64,000 nt of DNA. Origin: Propionibacteriales bacterium (GTDB lineage: Bacteria > Actinomycetota > Actinomycetes > Propionibacteriales > Nocardioidaceae). Position 1 is the stretch's first letter, and each line of letters starts with the position of its first letter. A program made the translations under genes and the position numbers. Positions 35,211 to 43,586 of this stretch are shown here, piece by piece. Location of the stretch: assembly GCA_026392415.1 (NCBI GenBank), contig JAPLCC010000001.1:43083-107082 (forward strand), given 5' to 3'. The notes beneath the pieces are model-generated. The model did no database searches. It was not told the DNA's origin and was given only the letters and a program-made list of their open reading frames with translations.

Positions 35211-36320
35211 TCAGGCGAGGGCGGGGGTGCCGTAGGGCACGCCGAGGTCCCCGCCGACGTTGTGCTCCTTGAGAGCCGGGAGCACTTCGCGTGCGATCAG
35301 GTCGAAGTTCTTGTCCGCGACATCCTCCGGCATACCGCCGAAGGCAGGCACCAGCAAGATGCCGCCGGCGTCGAGCCGGTCGACGTACGACAGGAGCTTG
35401 TCGACCACCTGGTCCGGGGTGCCCCAGACCTGAAGGTCAGCGAGGAAGCCGGCAAAGCCGGCCACGCCGTGCTTCTCGATGTTGCGGGCCAGGCCGGCGT
35501 AGTACTCGTAGCCCTTGATCTGCGCGAAACCGACGTTGTCGAACTCATAGTGTTCGACCGTCGAGAGCGCGTATCGCTGCAGGTACTTGTCCCGCATTTC
35601 CTGCGCGCCGGCTTCGGTGTCGGAGACGCCGGTGAACACGCAGATCAGCGGCTTGGGAGGCTGTTCACCGTTGATCTCGAGGTACCGCTGGCGGTAGATC
35701 TGCAGCTCGGCCTCGACGGTCTCCCACGGCTTCTGCGCGATGACCATGAGACCAACACCGAGCCGGGCCATGATGTCCATCGACTCCGGGGAAACCGCGG
35801 AGGCGAAGCTGCGGCCGCGGAACGACGCGTACGGGTCGGGGCGCAGGGTGACGCGCGGCTGCTGGTAGAGCTCGCCGTCGTACTCCATGACACCGGTCTC
35901 GAGCCCGGCGAGCACAGCCTCGGAGTACTCCACGAAGCGCTGGCGCGACTCGCCCATCGGCACCCGAAAGCCTTCGAACTCGACACGGCCCAGACCGCGG
36001 CCCATGCCCAGGATCGCCCTACCGCCGGACAGGTGGTCCAGCATCAGGAAGCTCTCGGCGGTCCGGATCGGGTCCTGCCACGGCAGCACACTCACCATCG
36101 TCCCGAGACGCAGGCGCTTCGTCTGCGCGGCAACCCAGGCCAGGAACTGCGGGACGTTCGGCGTGAGTTCGTAGTCAGTGAAGTGGTGCTCGGGGACCCA
36201 CAGCGAGTCGAAGCCGGCCTCCTCGGCCCACTGGGCGTAGCGCACCTCACTGCTGATCACGTCACGATCACTGCGCGCGCGATCGAGATTCTGGAACGTA
36301 AGAGTGATGCCTGTGTGCAT
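35211..36320 (-). CDS. Luciferase-like flavin-dependent monooxygenase (LLM class)
   Basis: 369-aa TIM-barrel enzyme of the bacterial luciferase superfamily that uses FMNH2 delivered by a separate reductase. Motifs: AEEAGFDSLWVPEHHF, RLRLGTMVSVLPWQDPIRTAE, LSGGRAILGMGRG, WGTPDQVVDKL. First gene of an operon LLM-ALDH-SDR-like-SDR-thiolase-CMD with operator B upstream. The substrate is unknown; its gene company suggests that its product enters CoA-linked degradation. Confidence 0.88.
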   Translation of the reverse strand: MHTGITLTFQNLDRARSDRDVISSEVRYAQWAEEAGFDSLWVPEHHFTDYELTPNVPQFLAWVAAQTKRLRLGTMVSVLPWQDPIRTAESFLMLDHLSGGRAILGMGRGLGRVEFEGFRVPMGESRQRFVEYSEAVLAGLETGVMEYDGELYQQPRVTLRPDPYASFRGRSFASAVSPESMDIMARLGVGLMVIAQKPWETVEAELQIYRQRYLEINGEQPPKPLICVFTGVSDTEAGAQEMRDKYLQRYALSTVEHYEFDNVGFAQIKGYEYYAGLARNIEKHGVAGFAGFLADLQVWGTPDQVVDKLLSYVDRLDAGGILLVPAFGGMPEDVADKNFDLIAREVLPALKEHNVGGDLGVPYGTPALA

Positions 36321-36355
36321 GGAACCTCTACCAACCTGTCTGAATCGAACCGGTA

Positions 36356-36376
36356 CATACCGACCGGTCGGTTTAT
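36356..36376. promoter_or_regulatory. Operator B of the island palindrome (before LLM operon)
   Basis: ACCGACCGGTCGGT at 36359-36372, preceded by ACAT as in the other copies; 39 bp before the LLM start. On the minus strand it includes a possible -10 TATGTA. The gap 36321-36443 contains nothing else evident. Confidence 0.8.
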
Positions 36377-36443
36377 TGAAAGGAGCATACGGGCTCCGCG
36401 AGCGGACCGCAAGACCTGGCCGAACGCGCCGGCCGGGCCGCTG

Positions 36444-36839
36444 TCAGCTCGCGGCGGAGCGAACGGCGATGACGTCGATCTGGACCCGAATGTCCGAGGC
36501 GAGCCCGACCACGAAGGTGCAACGCGCCGGATAGGGGCCGTCGCCGAAGGCCTCCTTGAAGGCCGGGATGAACTCGAAGCGGTGCTCGTCGTGGCGCAGG
36601 TAGCACGTCGTCTTGACCACGTCGCGCCGCGAAAGGCCCGCTTCGCCGAGGATGTGGTCGATGTTCTCGAAGGCGATCCGCACCTCGTCGGCGATGGTCA
36701 CGGCATCTTCGCGCCGCTTCAGCGTGGCCTGGTCCAGCGCAAGGCCGGTGGCGAAGGCGAGCGACTCCGTCGCGGTGCCGGACGAGAGTCCGGCGCCGCT
36801 GTAGTCGCCGACTGCGGCAGGGTTCAGGTACTGCGTCAT
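36444..36839 (-). CDS. Rid-family (RidA/RutC-like) protein
   Basis: 131 aa, YjgF/YER057c fold. Arg in PARCTFVVGL occupies the position that grips the substrate carboxylate in RidA, and the family's barrel strands are recognisable. Rid proteins hydrolyse enamines/imines; RutC acts on 3-aminoacrylate from ring-opened uracil. It lies 10 bp from an amidohydrolase and in an operon with a second Rid gene and an LLM, suggesting a nitrogenous ring-opening product as substrate. Confidence 0.88.
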   Translation of the reverse strand: MTQYLNPAAVGDYSGAGLSSGTATESLAFATGLALDQATLKRREDAVTIADEVRIAFENIDHILGEAGLSRRDVVKTTCYLRHDEHRFEFIPAFKEAFGDGPYPARCTFVVGLASDIRVQIDVIAVRSAAS

Positions 36840-36849
36840 GACGTGCTCC

Positions 36850-37713
36850 TCAAGGCGAGACGATCAGGTCGAACGGGCGGTTGTAGAGGATGTCCTCGAC
36901 GACCTCCCGCGGAATGGGCAGCGGCATCGCGAGATCCGCGATGGCCAGGAAGTCCCGGGCGGCATCACCCGGGTGGAAGGACGGGAAGTCCGAGCCGAAC
37001 ACCAGCCGGTCGGTGACATGGCCCTCGATCGCCAACCGCAGGCCGTTGTACATCTGCCAAGGCTTGACGGGCATCGTCGAGACGTCCGCAAAGACGTTGC
37101 GGTTCTTCATCATCAGCTCGACGGTCTCGTTCATCCATGGCTTGCCGAAGTGAGCGAGCAGGATGTTGGTGTCCCGGAAGTCGCGGGCGACCTTGTCCAG
37201 CATGCTCGGGTAGGCGAACTCAAGGAAGCCGTCCGGGGCGAACACGCTCGCCTGATGGAACATCATGAAGATGCCGGCATCAGCTGCGACGCGGTAGACC
37301 TCATAGGCCTCGTCGCAGTGCGGGTGAAAGCCTTGGTACGGCGGAGACAACTTGACGCCGTGCAACCGGAACTCCCGGATCGCCTGGCGGAGTGCGTCAG
37401 CGGCCCCCGGCTGGGTGGGATCCACGCTGCCGACGGCGATGGCCCGCTCCTTGTTCACCTGGAGGTACTCCCCCAGGTAGTCATTGGGGACGAACATCCC
37501 CATGCGGGCGATCTGCAGACCAATCAGGGCGAACTTTTCGACGCCGGCCTCCGCCATCACTCGCGAGTGTTCGGCGAGGTCCGCCTCTCCGAACGCCGGC
37601 CGACCTACGAGCTCGGTCCCCCGGTCGGTCCACACCGGCCCGCAGTGCTCCGGCTTGAAGATGTGGGTGTGCCAGTCGACGAAGGGCCGCAGGGGCGCCG
37701 CTTGCTCGGACAT
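36850..37713 (-). CDS. Amidohydrolase-2 family metal-dependent hydrolase
   Basis: 287-aa TIM-barrel hydrolase/decarboxylase. Metal motif HTH in DWHTHIF, further ligands HQAS and AHFGKP, and the catalytic Asp in GSDFPSFHP. The same family includes ACMSD and gamma-resorcylate decarboxylase, so it could decarboxylate instead of hydrolysing. ATG 37713 (MSEQAAPLRPF) chosen; the longer reading from 37773 runs into the Rid gene. Sandwiched between two Rid genes. Confidence 0.86.
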   Translation of the reverse strand: MSEQAAPLRPFVDWHTHIFKPEHCGPVWTDRGTELVGRPAFGEADLAEHSRVMAEAGVEKFALIGLQIARMGMFVPNDYLGEYLQVNKERAIAVGSVDPTQPGAADALRQAIREFRLHGVKLSPPYQGFHPHCDEAYEVYRVAADAGIFMMFHQASVFAPDGFLEFAYPSMLDKVARDFRDTNILLAHFGKPWMNETVELMMKNRNVFADVSTMPVKPWQMYNGLRLAIEGHVTDRLVFGSDFPSFHPGDAARDFLAIADLAMPLPIPREVVEDILYNRPFDLIVSP

Positions 37714-37718
37714 CTGGA

Positions 37719-38117
37719 TCAGCCCGCCTGGACGCGAGGACGGACGGCAATGGCGTCGAGCTCGACCCGGCATCCCCCGGCGATCCCCACCGCGTAGGTC
37801 ACTCGCGACGGATAGGGGCCGTCCCCGAAGAACTCCTTGTAGGCGGCCCAGAACTCTGCCCGATACGCGTCGTCACTCAGGTAGCAGGTCATCTTGACCA
37901 CGTCGCGGCGCGAGGCTCCCGCGGCATGAAGGATCTCTTCGATCTCTTCGAGGCACAGACGGGTCTCCACGGCCACCGAGACGGCATCGGCGCGCCGGGC
38001 CATGCTCTGGAAGTCGAAGGCCATCCCGCCCGCGAAGACCCAGTCCCGCGTTGCGGTCCCGGGGTTCATGCCGTACTCCGGGTAGGGCAGGCCTGCCGGA
38101 TTGAGGTAGTCGGTCAT
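37719..38117 (-). CDS. Rid-family (RidA/RutC-like) protein
   Basis: 132 aa, second Rid paralogue of the operon, similar throughout to the other (shared ASRRDVVKMTCYL-type block and FGDGPYPSRVTYAVG). Arg in PSRVTY is in the carboxylate-binding position. Two non-identical Rid proteins around one hydrolase imply two different imine/enamine intermediates or a mixed trimer; both are inferences. Confidence 0.88.
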   Translation of the reverse strand: MTDYLNPAGLPYPEYGMNPGTATRDWVFAGGMAFDFQSMARRADAVSVAVETRLCLEEIEEILHAAGASRRDVVKMTCYLSDDAYRAEFWAAYKEFFGDGPYPSRVTYAVGIAGGCRVELDAIAVRPRVQAG

Positions 38118-38144
38118 CTCGTGGCTCCTCGTCGATCAGATCGG

Positions 38145-39335
38145 TCAGTGGATCGCGCTCGCCGGCAGGGCAGCGCCGGCTTCATGCAGCGCCGGCATGA
38201 TGTGCTCGGCAAACAGGCGCATCGCCTTGGAGATGGCCTCGTTGCTGGCCACGCCCGGCACGCCGAACTGGAGCAGCCAGTTCTGGACCTGGTGCGACTG
38301 CGTCATCCGGAGCATCTGCTCGCGAACCGTGTCCGGTGAACCGATGAAGAGGTGGTCGCGCTCGTAGAGGAAGTCATAGGCCTCGGCATCGGTGAAGCCC
38401 TGCCAGTCGACCGTCGCAGCGTCCTCGTCGGCGTCGAGCCAGACGGAGATGTCGCGGACCGCACACACGAACCGGAAGAAGTCCGCGATCGCGGACTCGG
38501 TGGCTGAGCGTGCCTCCTCGTCCGTGTCGGCCACGAATGCCATGCGCAGCACTGAGGTGTTGACACCCAACGGCAGGGACTCGCCGTGCGCCTCACGGTA
38601 GGACTCCTGATAGGCCTCGTTGAGACCACGAAGCACCTTGCCAGTCGGGTACCAGGTGATCGCGCCGATGCCCTTGCGTGCCGCATCGCGAAAGCCCCGC
38701 TCGGACTCGGTCACCGCGAACAGCGGAGGGTGGGGATCCTGGTAGCACTTGGGATACATCGAGAAGGCCACGAGGTTGCCCTCGTCGTCCAGCCAGCCCT
38801 CCGGTTCAGGGGCGCCGGGAGCGTGGATGTACTTCGTGTCCGGTGTCGGCAGTGTGTATCGCTTGCCCTCGTAACTGAAGACCTCTTCGGTCCACAGCTT
38901 CTGCACGATGTCGTACTTCTCGTCGAAGATCTCGATGCTGCTGTCCGCACCGCCCCAGCGGTCGGCCTCTGGATTGAGGTTCTTCACCTCGATCGGCAGG
39001 ATGCCCCGACCAAAGGCGACGTCCAGACGACCGTCAGCGAAGTGGTCGAGCATCGCGAGGTCCTCGGCGACCCGGATCGGGTGCCACAACGTGATCGACA
39101 CAGCGGCCATGCCGAAACGGATGTTGGTGGTGCGCGCCGCCAGGTCCGCTGCCAGCAGGATCGGGTTCGGGCTCGCATCGGTGCCGTCCACGTCGAAGTG
39201 GTGCTCCCCGAGCCAGACCCGGTTGAAGCCGAGCTCGTCGGCCAACTGGGCGTGGTGGCGTGCTGCTTGCAGCACTCCGTTCCACGACATCTCGCCCGTC
39301 CGGTTGGTCAGGGCGTAAAGCAGATCGATCTTCAT
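38145..39335 (-). CDS. Luciferase-like flavin-dependent monooxygenase (LLM class)
   Basis: 396 aa. LLM motifs: ADELGFNRVWLGEHHFD, RFGMAAVSITLWHPIRVAED, GRLDVAFGRGILP, IGSPDTVREQMLR. Clearly different from the LLM at 35211 (longer insert at about 150-190). First gene of the operon LLM-Rid-amidohydrolase-Rid, divergent from the flavin reductase fusion, which is the natural FMNH2 source. It should carry out the oxygenation whose product the Rid/amidohydrolase genes process. Confidence 0.88.
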   Translation of the reverse strand: MKIDLLYALTNRTGEMSWNGVLQAARHHAQLADELGFNRVWLGEHHFDVDGTDASPNPILLAADLAARTTNIRFGMAAVSITLWHPIRVAEDLAMLDHFADGRLDVAFGRGILPIEVKNLNPEADRWGGADSSIEIFDEKYDIVQKLWTEEVFSYEGKRYTLPTPDTKYIHAPGAPEPEGWLDDEGNLVAFSMYPKCYQDPHPPLFAVTESERGFRDAARKGIGAITWYPTGKVLRGLNEAYQESYREAHGESLPLGVNTSVLRMAFVADTDEEARSATESAIADFFRFVCAVRDISVWLDADEDAATVDWQGFTDAEAYDFLYERDHLFIGSPDTVREQMLRMTQSHQVQNWLLQFGVPGVASNEAISKAMRLFAEHIMPALHEAGAALPASAIH

Positions 39336-39376
39336 CGCAACTCCCAGTCATTCGGTCGCTGGTTCGCCGATTCGCG

Positions 39377-39396
39377 AACGTACCAGTCGGTATCTT
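39377..39396. promoter_or_regulatory. Degenerate island palindrome (half site) before LLM-Rid operon
   Basis: The right half GTCGGTATCTT (39386-39396) matches the consensus in 10 of 11 positions; the left half ACGTAC fits only partly. Located 42-61 bp before the LLM start in the 204-bp divergent region 39336-39539. Confidence 0.4.
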
Positions 39397-39493
39397 CTCT
39401 GGCTTCGGGTCAGACGTCAACCCCGGAAAGGACCACGATTCTCCGCCTTGCCTGATTCAGGTCCGCCCATTGCCACGTGAGCCCGACCACAGT

Positions 39494-39517
39494 AACATAC
39501 CGACCCGTCGGTTTGTT
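39494..39517. promoter_or_regulatory. Operator C of the island palindrome (before flavin reductase fusion)
   Basis: AACATACCGAC-CC-GTCGGTTTGTT: arms pair in 10 of 11 positions. 23 bp before the reductase start and in the same divergent region as the LLM-Rid promoter, so one repressor could close both. Confidence 0.82.
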
Positions 39518-39539
39518 CACTCTGAAGGAGATGATCGCT

Positions 39540-40679
39540 ATGTCGCCATCCATCGACAGCCAGCAGTTCCGTGAGGTTCTCGGGCAGTACCCGACCGGGG
39601 TGTGCGTGGTCACCGCTGCCCCGGAGGAGGGGCCAGCCGCCGGGTTCGTCGTCGGGTCGTTCACCTCGGTCTCTCTCGACCCACCCCTGGTGGCCTTCTT
39701 CCCCGACAAGAAGTCGACGAGCTGGCCGCGGATTGCAGCGGCGGGCCATTTCTGCGTCAACATCCTCAGCGCCGACCAGGAGCACCTCTGTCGTCAGTTC
39801 GCCTCCCGGGCCGGGGACAAGTTCGCCGGCGTGGAGACGCGCGCCGCTTCGACCGGTGCGCCCATCGTGGGCGGCGCCGTCGCCTGGATCGACTGCGAAC
39901 TCGACTCCGTCACGGAAGCCGGCGACCACTACATCGTGCTCGGACGCGTGCGCGAGCTCCAGGTCGAGACGGGCGCGCTGCCCCTGTTGTTCTTCCAGGG
40001 CGGCTACGGCCGCTTTGCTCCCCTGTCCCTGGCCGCCACCGGGGCCCGGGGCACACTGACCGACGAGCTTCGCGAGCTCGACCTGATCCGCGGCGAGATG
40101 GAGGCCCTCGCCGGCGACCTCTCGTCGCGCTGCGTCGCGACCGTCGTGGACGACGAGGACCTGATCGTCCTCGCCAACGCCGGCAGCCCCGACGCCAGCG
40201 CCCGGGCGACACTGGTCGGTGTCCACCTCCCCTTCGCGCCCAGTTACGGCTCTGCCTTCGCCGCCTGGTTCGACGACGAACGGCTCGACGCATTCATCCG
40301 GCAGGTGCCGGCCCTCGACCGGGAGGAGGAGCGCCTCCGGATCGCGCGGGTGAGAGAACGCGGCTACTCGGTGGGCCTCATCAACGGTGCCCAGCGTGAG
40401 TTCGCCTCCGCCCTCAGCCAGCTCGAGCAGGACCCCCACGCTCGCGCCCAGGGCACGCTCAAGCCGCTCGTCGAGCAGTTGCACTACGACCCCGCGGACC
40501 TCACCACGAAGACGAAGACCGACATCCGTGTGATCGCCGCCCCGGTCTTCCGCAAGGGCGGCGAGGTGGCGCTGGTCCTCACCGTCTACGGCTTCCCCAA
40601 GCCGAACGGCGTGGTGGACGACTATGTCGCCCGGCTGCTGGAAGCGACCGGTCGCGCCTCCCGCTTGCTCGGCTTCTAG
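39540..40679 (+). CDS. Flavin reductase fused to an IclR-type effector-binding domain
   Basis: 379 aa. Residues 1-165 are a flavin reductase domain of the two-component monooxygenase type (QYPTGVCVVTA, GSFTSVSLDPPLVAF, GDHYIVLGRV). Residues about 175-375 resemble the IclR C-terminal ligand domain (VGVHLPFAPSYGSAFAAWF, RVRERGYSVGLIN, IRVIAAPVFRKGGEVALVL), without the IclR DNA-binding domain. I infer substrate-gated FMNH2 supply, comparable in logic to Acinetobacter HPA hydroxylase reductase C1, which uses a MarR-like tail. Start 39540 set by GAAGGAG at 39524-39530. The only plus-strand gene of the island. Confidence 0.85.
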   Translation: MSPSIDSQQFREVLGQYPTGVCVVTAAPEEGPAAGFVVGSFTSVSLDPPLVAFFPDKKSTSWPRIAAAGHFCVNILSADQEHLCRQFASRAGDKFAGVETRAASTGAPIVGGAVAWIDCELDSVTEAGDHYIVLGRVRELQVETGALPLLFFQGGYGRFAPLSLAATGARGTLTDELRELDLIRGEMEALAGDLSSRCVATVVDDEDLIVLANAGSPDASARATLVGVHLPFAPSYGSAFAAWFDDERLDAFIRQVPALDREEERLRIARVRERGYSVGLINGAQREFASALSQLEQDPHARAQGTLKPLVEQLHYDPADLTTKTKTDIRVIAAPVFRKGGEVALVLTVYGFPKPNGVVDDYVARLLEATGRASRLLGF

Positions 40680-40699
40680 GAGATCGCCCGAGCGACGTC

Positions 40700-40732
40700 G
40701 GGGCGCGGAGCACCGGACGTCCCGCGCTCCCC
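40700..40732. terminator. Putative hairpin between convergent genes
   Basis: GGGGCGCGG (40700-40708) pairs with CCGCG-CT-CCCC (40722-40732) with a 2-nt bulge. It fills the 55-bp gap between the convergent reductase and LuxR genes. No U tract. Confidence 0.4.
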
Positions 40733-40734
40733 GA

Positions 40735-43047
40735 TCACGGGGCATCGGCGTCGCGGGCGATCTGGGCCGCGAGCTGGACCCGGTTGGACAGGTCGAGCTT
40801 GTTGAGGATGTTGTCCACGTGCTTCTCGACCGTTCGCACCGAGATGAACAGTTGCGCTGCGATTTGCCGGTTCGTGAGGCCGGTGGCGACGAGACCCGCG
40901 ACCTCCAACTCGCGCTTGGTCAGTGGATCGTCGTCCGGCGCCTGCTCGCCGCTCAGCTCTCCCAACGCGAAGCCGACGGCGGTGTCCACGTCCCACGCCG
41001 CACCCTCCGCGTAGGCGGCGTCGGCACGGCGCTCATGCAGTCGCAGCGTCTCCTGCGTCTCCTGGTGGTAGTTCAACAACGAGTGACTGGCCTCGATCGG
41101 CATGCCGACCTGCCGCAGCACCGTCTCGGCGGCACCCATCAACCTGCCCGCGCGGACCGAATCGCCGTTCGTCGCCGCGACCCACGACATCGCCTCGAGG
41201 CAGACACCGACCCCGAGCCGGTCGTCCAGCGCCCGCTTGACGCGGAGGCTGGCCCGTTCGAGCGCCTCGGCGCCCTCGATGTCACCCTGCCGCCATTTGT
41301 CGATCCCGTAGGCCCACAGGGAGAACGAGCTCCACCAGGACTCCCCCACCGTGCCGGACAAGTCCTGACAACGGCGCTGCCAGTGCCCCGCCCGTTCGAG
41401 ATCGCCAGAAAACCCGTAAGCGATACCCAGCTCGAACAGGGAGTGGATCTGACCGGTCAGGTGTCCCAACTCGGCGAACGCGGACACGGCCGACTCGAGT
41501 CGTTCGATCGACGTTGCGAGATCGCCCTGGAACATCGAAAGCAGTCCCCAGGTCTGCACGACGTAGGTGCCCAGCACCGCGTTCCCGGCCCGGTCGGCGA
41601 TCCGGGTCGCCTCCTCCAGAATCTGCGGAACCGACGCATGGTCGTTCTGGAGCACGGCCAGCCACGCGGCCAACCGCAAGGCGCGGCCGCGGTCGACGGT
41701 GGGTGAGGTGTCAGCCGCCAAGAGGATGTCGAGCCACTGGCGGGCCTCGCTCAGGAATCCACTCGCCAACCAGAAGTTCTCGATGCCCGCCACCAACAGC
41801 ATCCCGCGCTGCGGATCCTCGCCCACGCAGGACTGCAGGGCGACGCGCAGGTTCGGGTGGTCCCAGCGGAGCAGGGTGAGCCACTCGACCTGGTTCGGGC
41901 CCGACCACTCGTCGTCGGCCCGCGCAGCGAGAGCCGCGAACCACTCACGATGACGTCGGTTCAGCTCGACCTGTTCGTCGGCGTCGAGCAACTCGGCACC
42001 GTACTGCCGCATGGTCTCGAGCATCGCGTAGCGAGGTTCGCCTGCCTGCATCACCCGGGTGACGATCGACTTGTCCACCAGCCCCGAGACGAGGTCGAGG
42101 ACGGGGTGGCCGGTCGCATCATCGCCGGCTGCGACAGTCTCGGCAGCCTCGAGGCTGAACCCGCCCGAGAACACCGACAACCTCGACCACAGCTGCCGCT
42201 CGCCCGACGAACACAGCTCGTAGGTGCCGTCGATCGAAGCGCGCAGGGACTGGTGGCGAGCCGGTGCTGTTCGGCTGCCCTGGGCCAGCAGATGGAACCG
42301 GTCGGCTGTCCTGGTGACCAGCTCACCAAGGGGGAGCAGCCGCAGCCGGACAGCAGCGAGCTCGATCGCCAACGGAATCCCATCGAGGAGCCGGCACAGC
42401 TCGCGGATCTGCTCCTGCTCGCCGGCGGTGACGACGAGACCGGGGACCGCTGCCGAGGCCCGGTCCAGGAACAGGCTCATTGCCTCGCTCTCGGCCGACG
42501 TCCCTTTCTCCGGGGCCACCGACAGCGGCGGCACCCGGACGACCGCCTCCCCGTCCAGCCCAAGGACCTGGCGGCTCGTGGTGAGGACACTGAGGCCCGG
42601 ACAGGCTCTCAACAGGCTGTCGACCAGGGAGGCCACCGGAGCGACCAGGTGCTCGCAGTTGTCGAGCACGAGGAGCACGCGCCGCTCACCGAGGAAGTCG
42701 GCCACCGTCTCCAACTGCCAACGTGCCGACTGCTCACGTACGCCGAGCGCGGTGTTGACCGTGTGTCCGAGGAGCGCGGGCTCGAGCACGTCGGCCAGAC
42801 GTGCGAACCGCACCTCGTCGAAGTCGGTGCGGGCCCGCGTCGCCACCTCGAGGGCCAGCCGGGTCTTGCCCACGCCGCCGAGCCCGATCAGGGTGACCAG
42901 ACGCGAACGCTCGAGCGCGTCGCGCGCCAGGCCCTGCTCGCGGCGACGACCGATGAAGCGGGTGAGCTCGGCCGGAACCGAACCCGCCCCGTCCGCATCG
43001 CGCCGTGCACCTGAGGACGACTGGACCACGCTCGTAGTGTGCCTCAC
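40735..43047 (-). CDS. Large ATP-binding LuxR-family regulator
   Basis: 770 aa. P-loop LIGLGGVGKTRLALEVA (about 53-69), Walker B RVLLVLDNCEHL, a helical TPR-like middle, and a C-terminal LuxR helix-turn-helix LTKRELEVAGLVATGLTNRQ followed by SVRTVEKHVDNIL. This is a signal-dependent STAND-type activator of the AfsR/LAL kind. Its position inside the island suggests it regulates the GMC-ALDH-LLM operon or senses the substrate, perhaps alongside the repressor that binds the palindromes. Confidence 0.87.
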   Translation of the reverse strand: MRHTTSVVQSSSGARRDADGAGSVPAELTRFIGRRREQGLARDALERSRLVTLIGLGGVGKTRLALEVATRARTDFDEVRFARLADVLEPALLGHTVNTALGVREQSARWQLETVADFLGERRVLLVLDNCEHLVAPVASLVDSLLRACPGLSVLTTSRQVLGLDGEAVVRVPPLSVAPEKGTSAESEAMSLFLDRASAAVPGLVVTAGEQEQIRELCRLLDGIPLAIELAAVRLRLLPLGELVTRTADRFHLLAQGSRTAPARHQSLRASIDGTYELCSSGERQLWSRLSVFSGGFSLEAAETVAAGDDATGHPVLDLVSGLVDKSIVTRVMQAGEPRYAMLETMRQYGAELLDADEQVELNRRHREWFAALAARADDEWSGPNQVEWLTLLRWDHPNLRVALQSCVGEDPQRGMLLVAGIENFWLASGFLSEARQWLDILLAADTSPTVDRGRALRLAAWLAVLQNDHASVPQILEEATRIADRAGNAVLGTYVVQTWGLLSMFQGDLATSIERLESAVSAFAELGHLTGQIHSLFELGIAYGFSGDLERAGHWQRRCQDLSGTVGESWWSSFSLWAYGIDKWRQGDIEGAEALERASLRVKRALDDRLGVGVCLEAMSWVAATNGDSVRAGRLMGAAETVLRQVGMPIEASHSLLNYHQETQETLRLHERRADAAYAEGAAWDVDTAVGFALGELSGEQAPDDDPLTKRELEVAGLVATGLTNRQIAAQLFISVRTVEKHVDNILNKLDLSNRVQLAAQIARDADAP

Positions 43048-43097
43048 GTCACGGCGCCTCGGGGGGGCTCTGCGCGATCATCCACTCGCCCGGAACC

Positions 43098-43586
43098 TCA
43101 GGTGGCGACCGGTTGCAGATCCAACCCCGACTCCGTCGCCGCAGGTCCGTCCGCGGACGCCCCCGCAGGTCCAGTGCCGAGAACGGCGTCGATGACCTGC
43201 CGCAGCCAAGAGACCTGGCCATCGAAGCGCGCCAGCCGTTCTCGAGGTACCCACCGGTGAGCGAGGTCGGACTGGTCGGTCAGCAACCTCCGCCGGTCGG
43301 TCCGGGCGAGGACAGTGCGGACCAGGCGCGTCTGACCGTCGTTGTCGCGCAGCAGCACCACAGGCCCCGGGCAAAGGTCCTCGAGGTCACTGACAGCAAG
43401 TCCGGTTGCGCCGAGAACCAGGTGCGCCGCACACTCGACGGCGTCCTCGTCGGCCTGCAGCACGTCGTGCAGGCAGCGCCAGAGCCCAGCATCGGCCTCC
43501 GACTGCCCGCCACCCTTGAAGAGCCCGATCCGGCCACGCCAGGCCAGCACGACGACCAACTCCCGTGGCCCGTCCGACCGGCTCAT
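43098..43586 (-). CDS. Nudix-like protein without a functional Nudix box
   Basis: 162 aa. Overall order (ELVVVLAWRGRIGLFKGG, AVECAAHLVLGATGL, HRWVPRERLARF, terminal helix) resembles Nudix hydrolases. The box REUxEExGU reads HLVLGATGL, so the metal-binding glutamates are gone; hydrolase activity is unlikely. ATG 43586 overlaps the GMC stop by 4 bp. Fold assignment is tentative; a ligand-sensing or structural role is possible. Confidence 0.55.
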   Translation of the reverse strand: MSRSDGPRELVVVLAWRGRIGLFKGGGQSEADAGLWRCLHDVLQADEDAVECAAHLVLGATGLAVSDLEDLCPGPVVLLRDNDGQTRLVRTVLARTDRRRLLTDQSDLAHRWVPRERLARFDGQVSWLRQVIDAVLGTGPAGASADGPAATESGLDLQPVAT

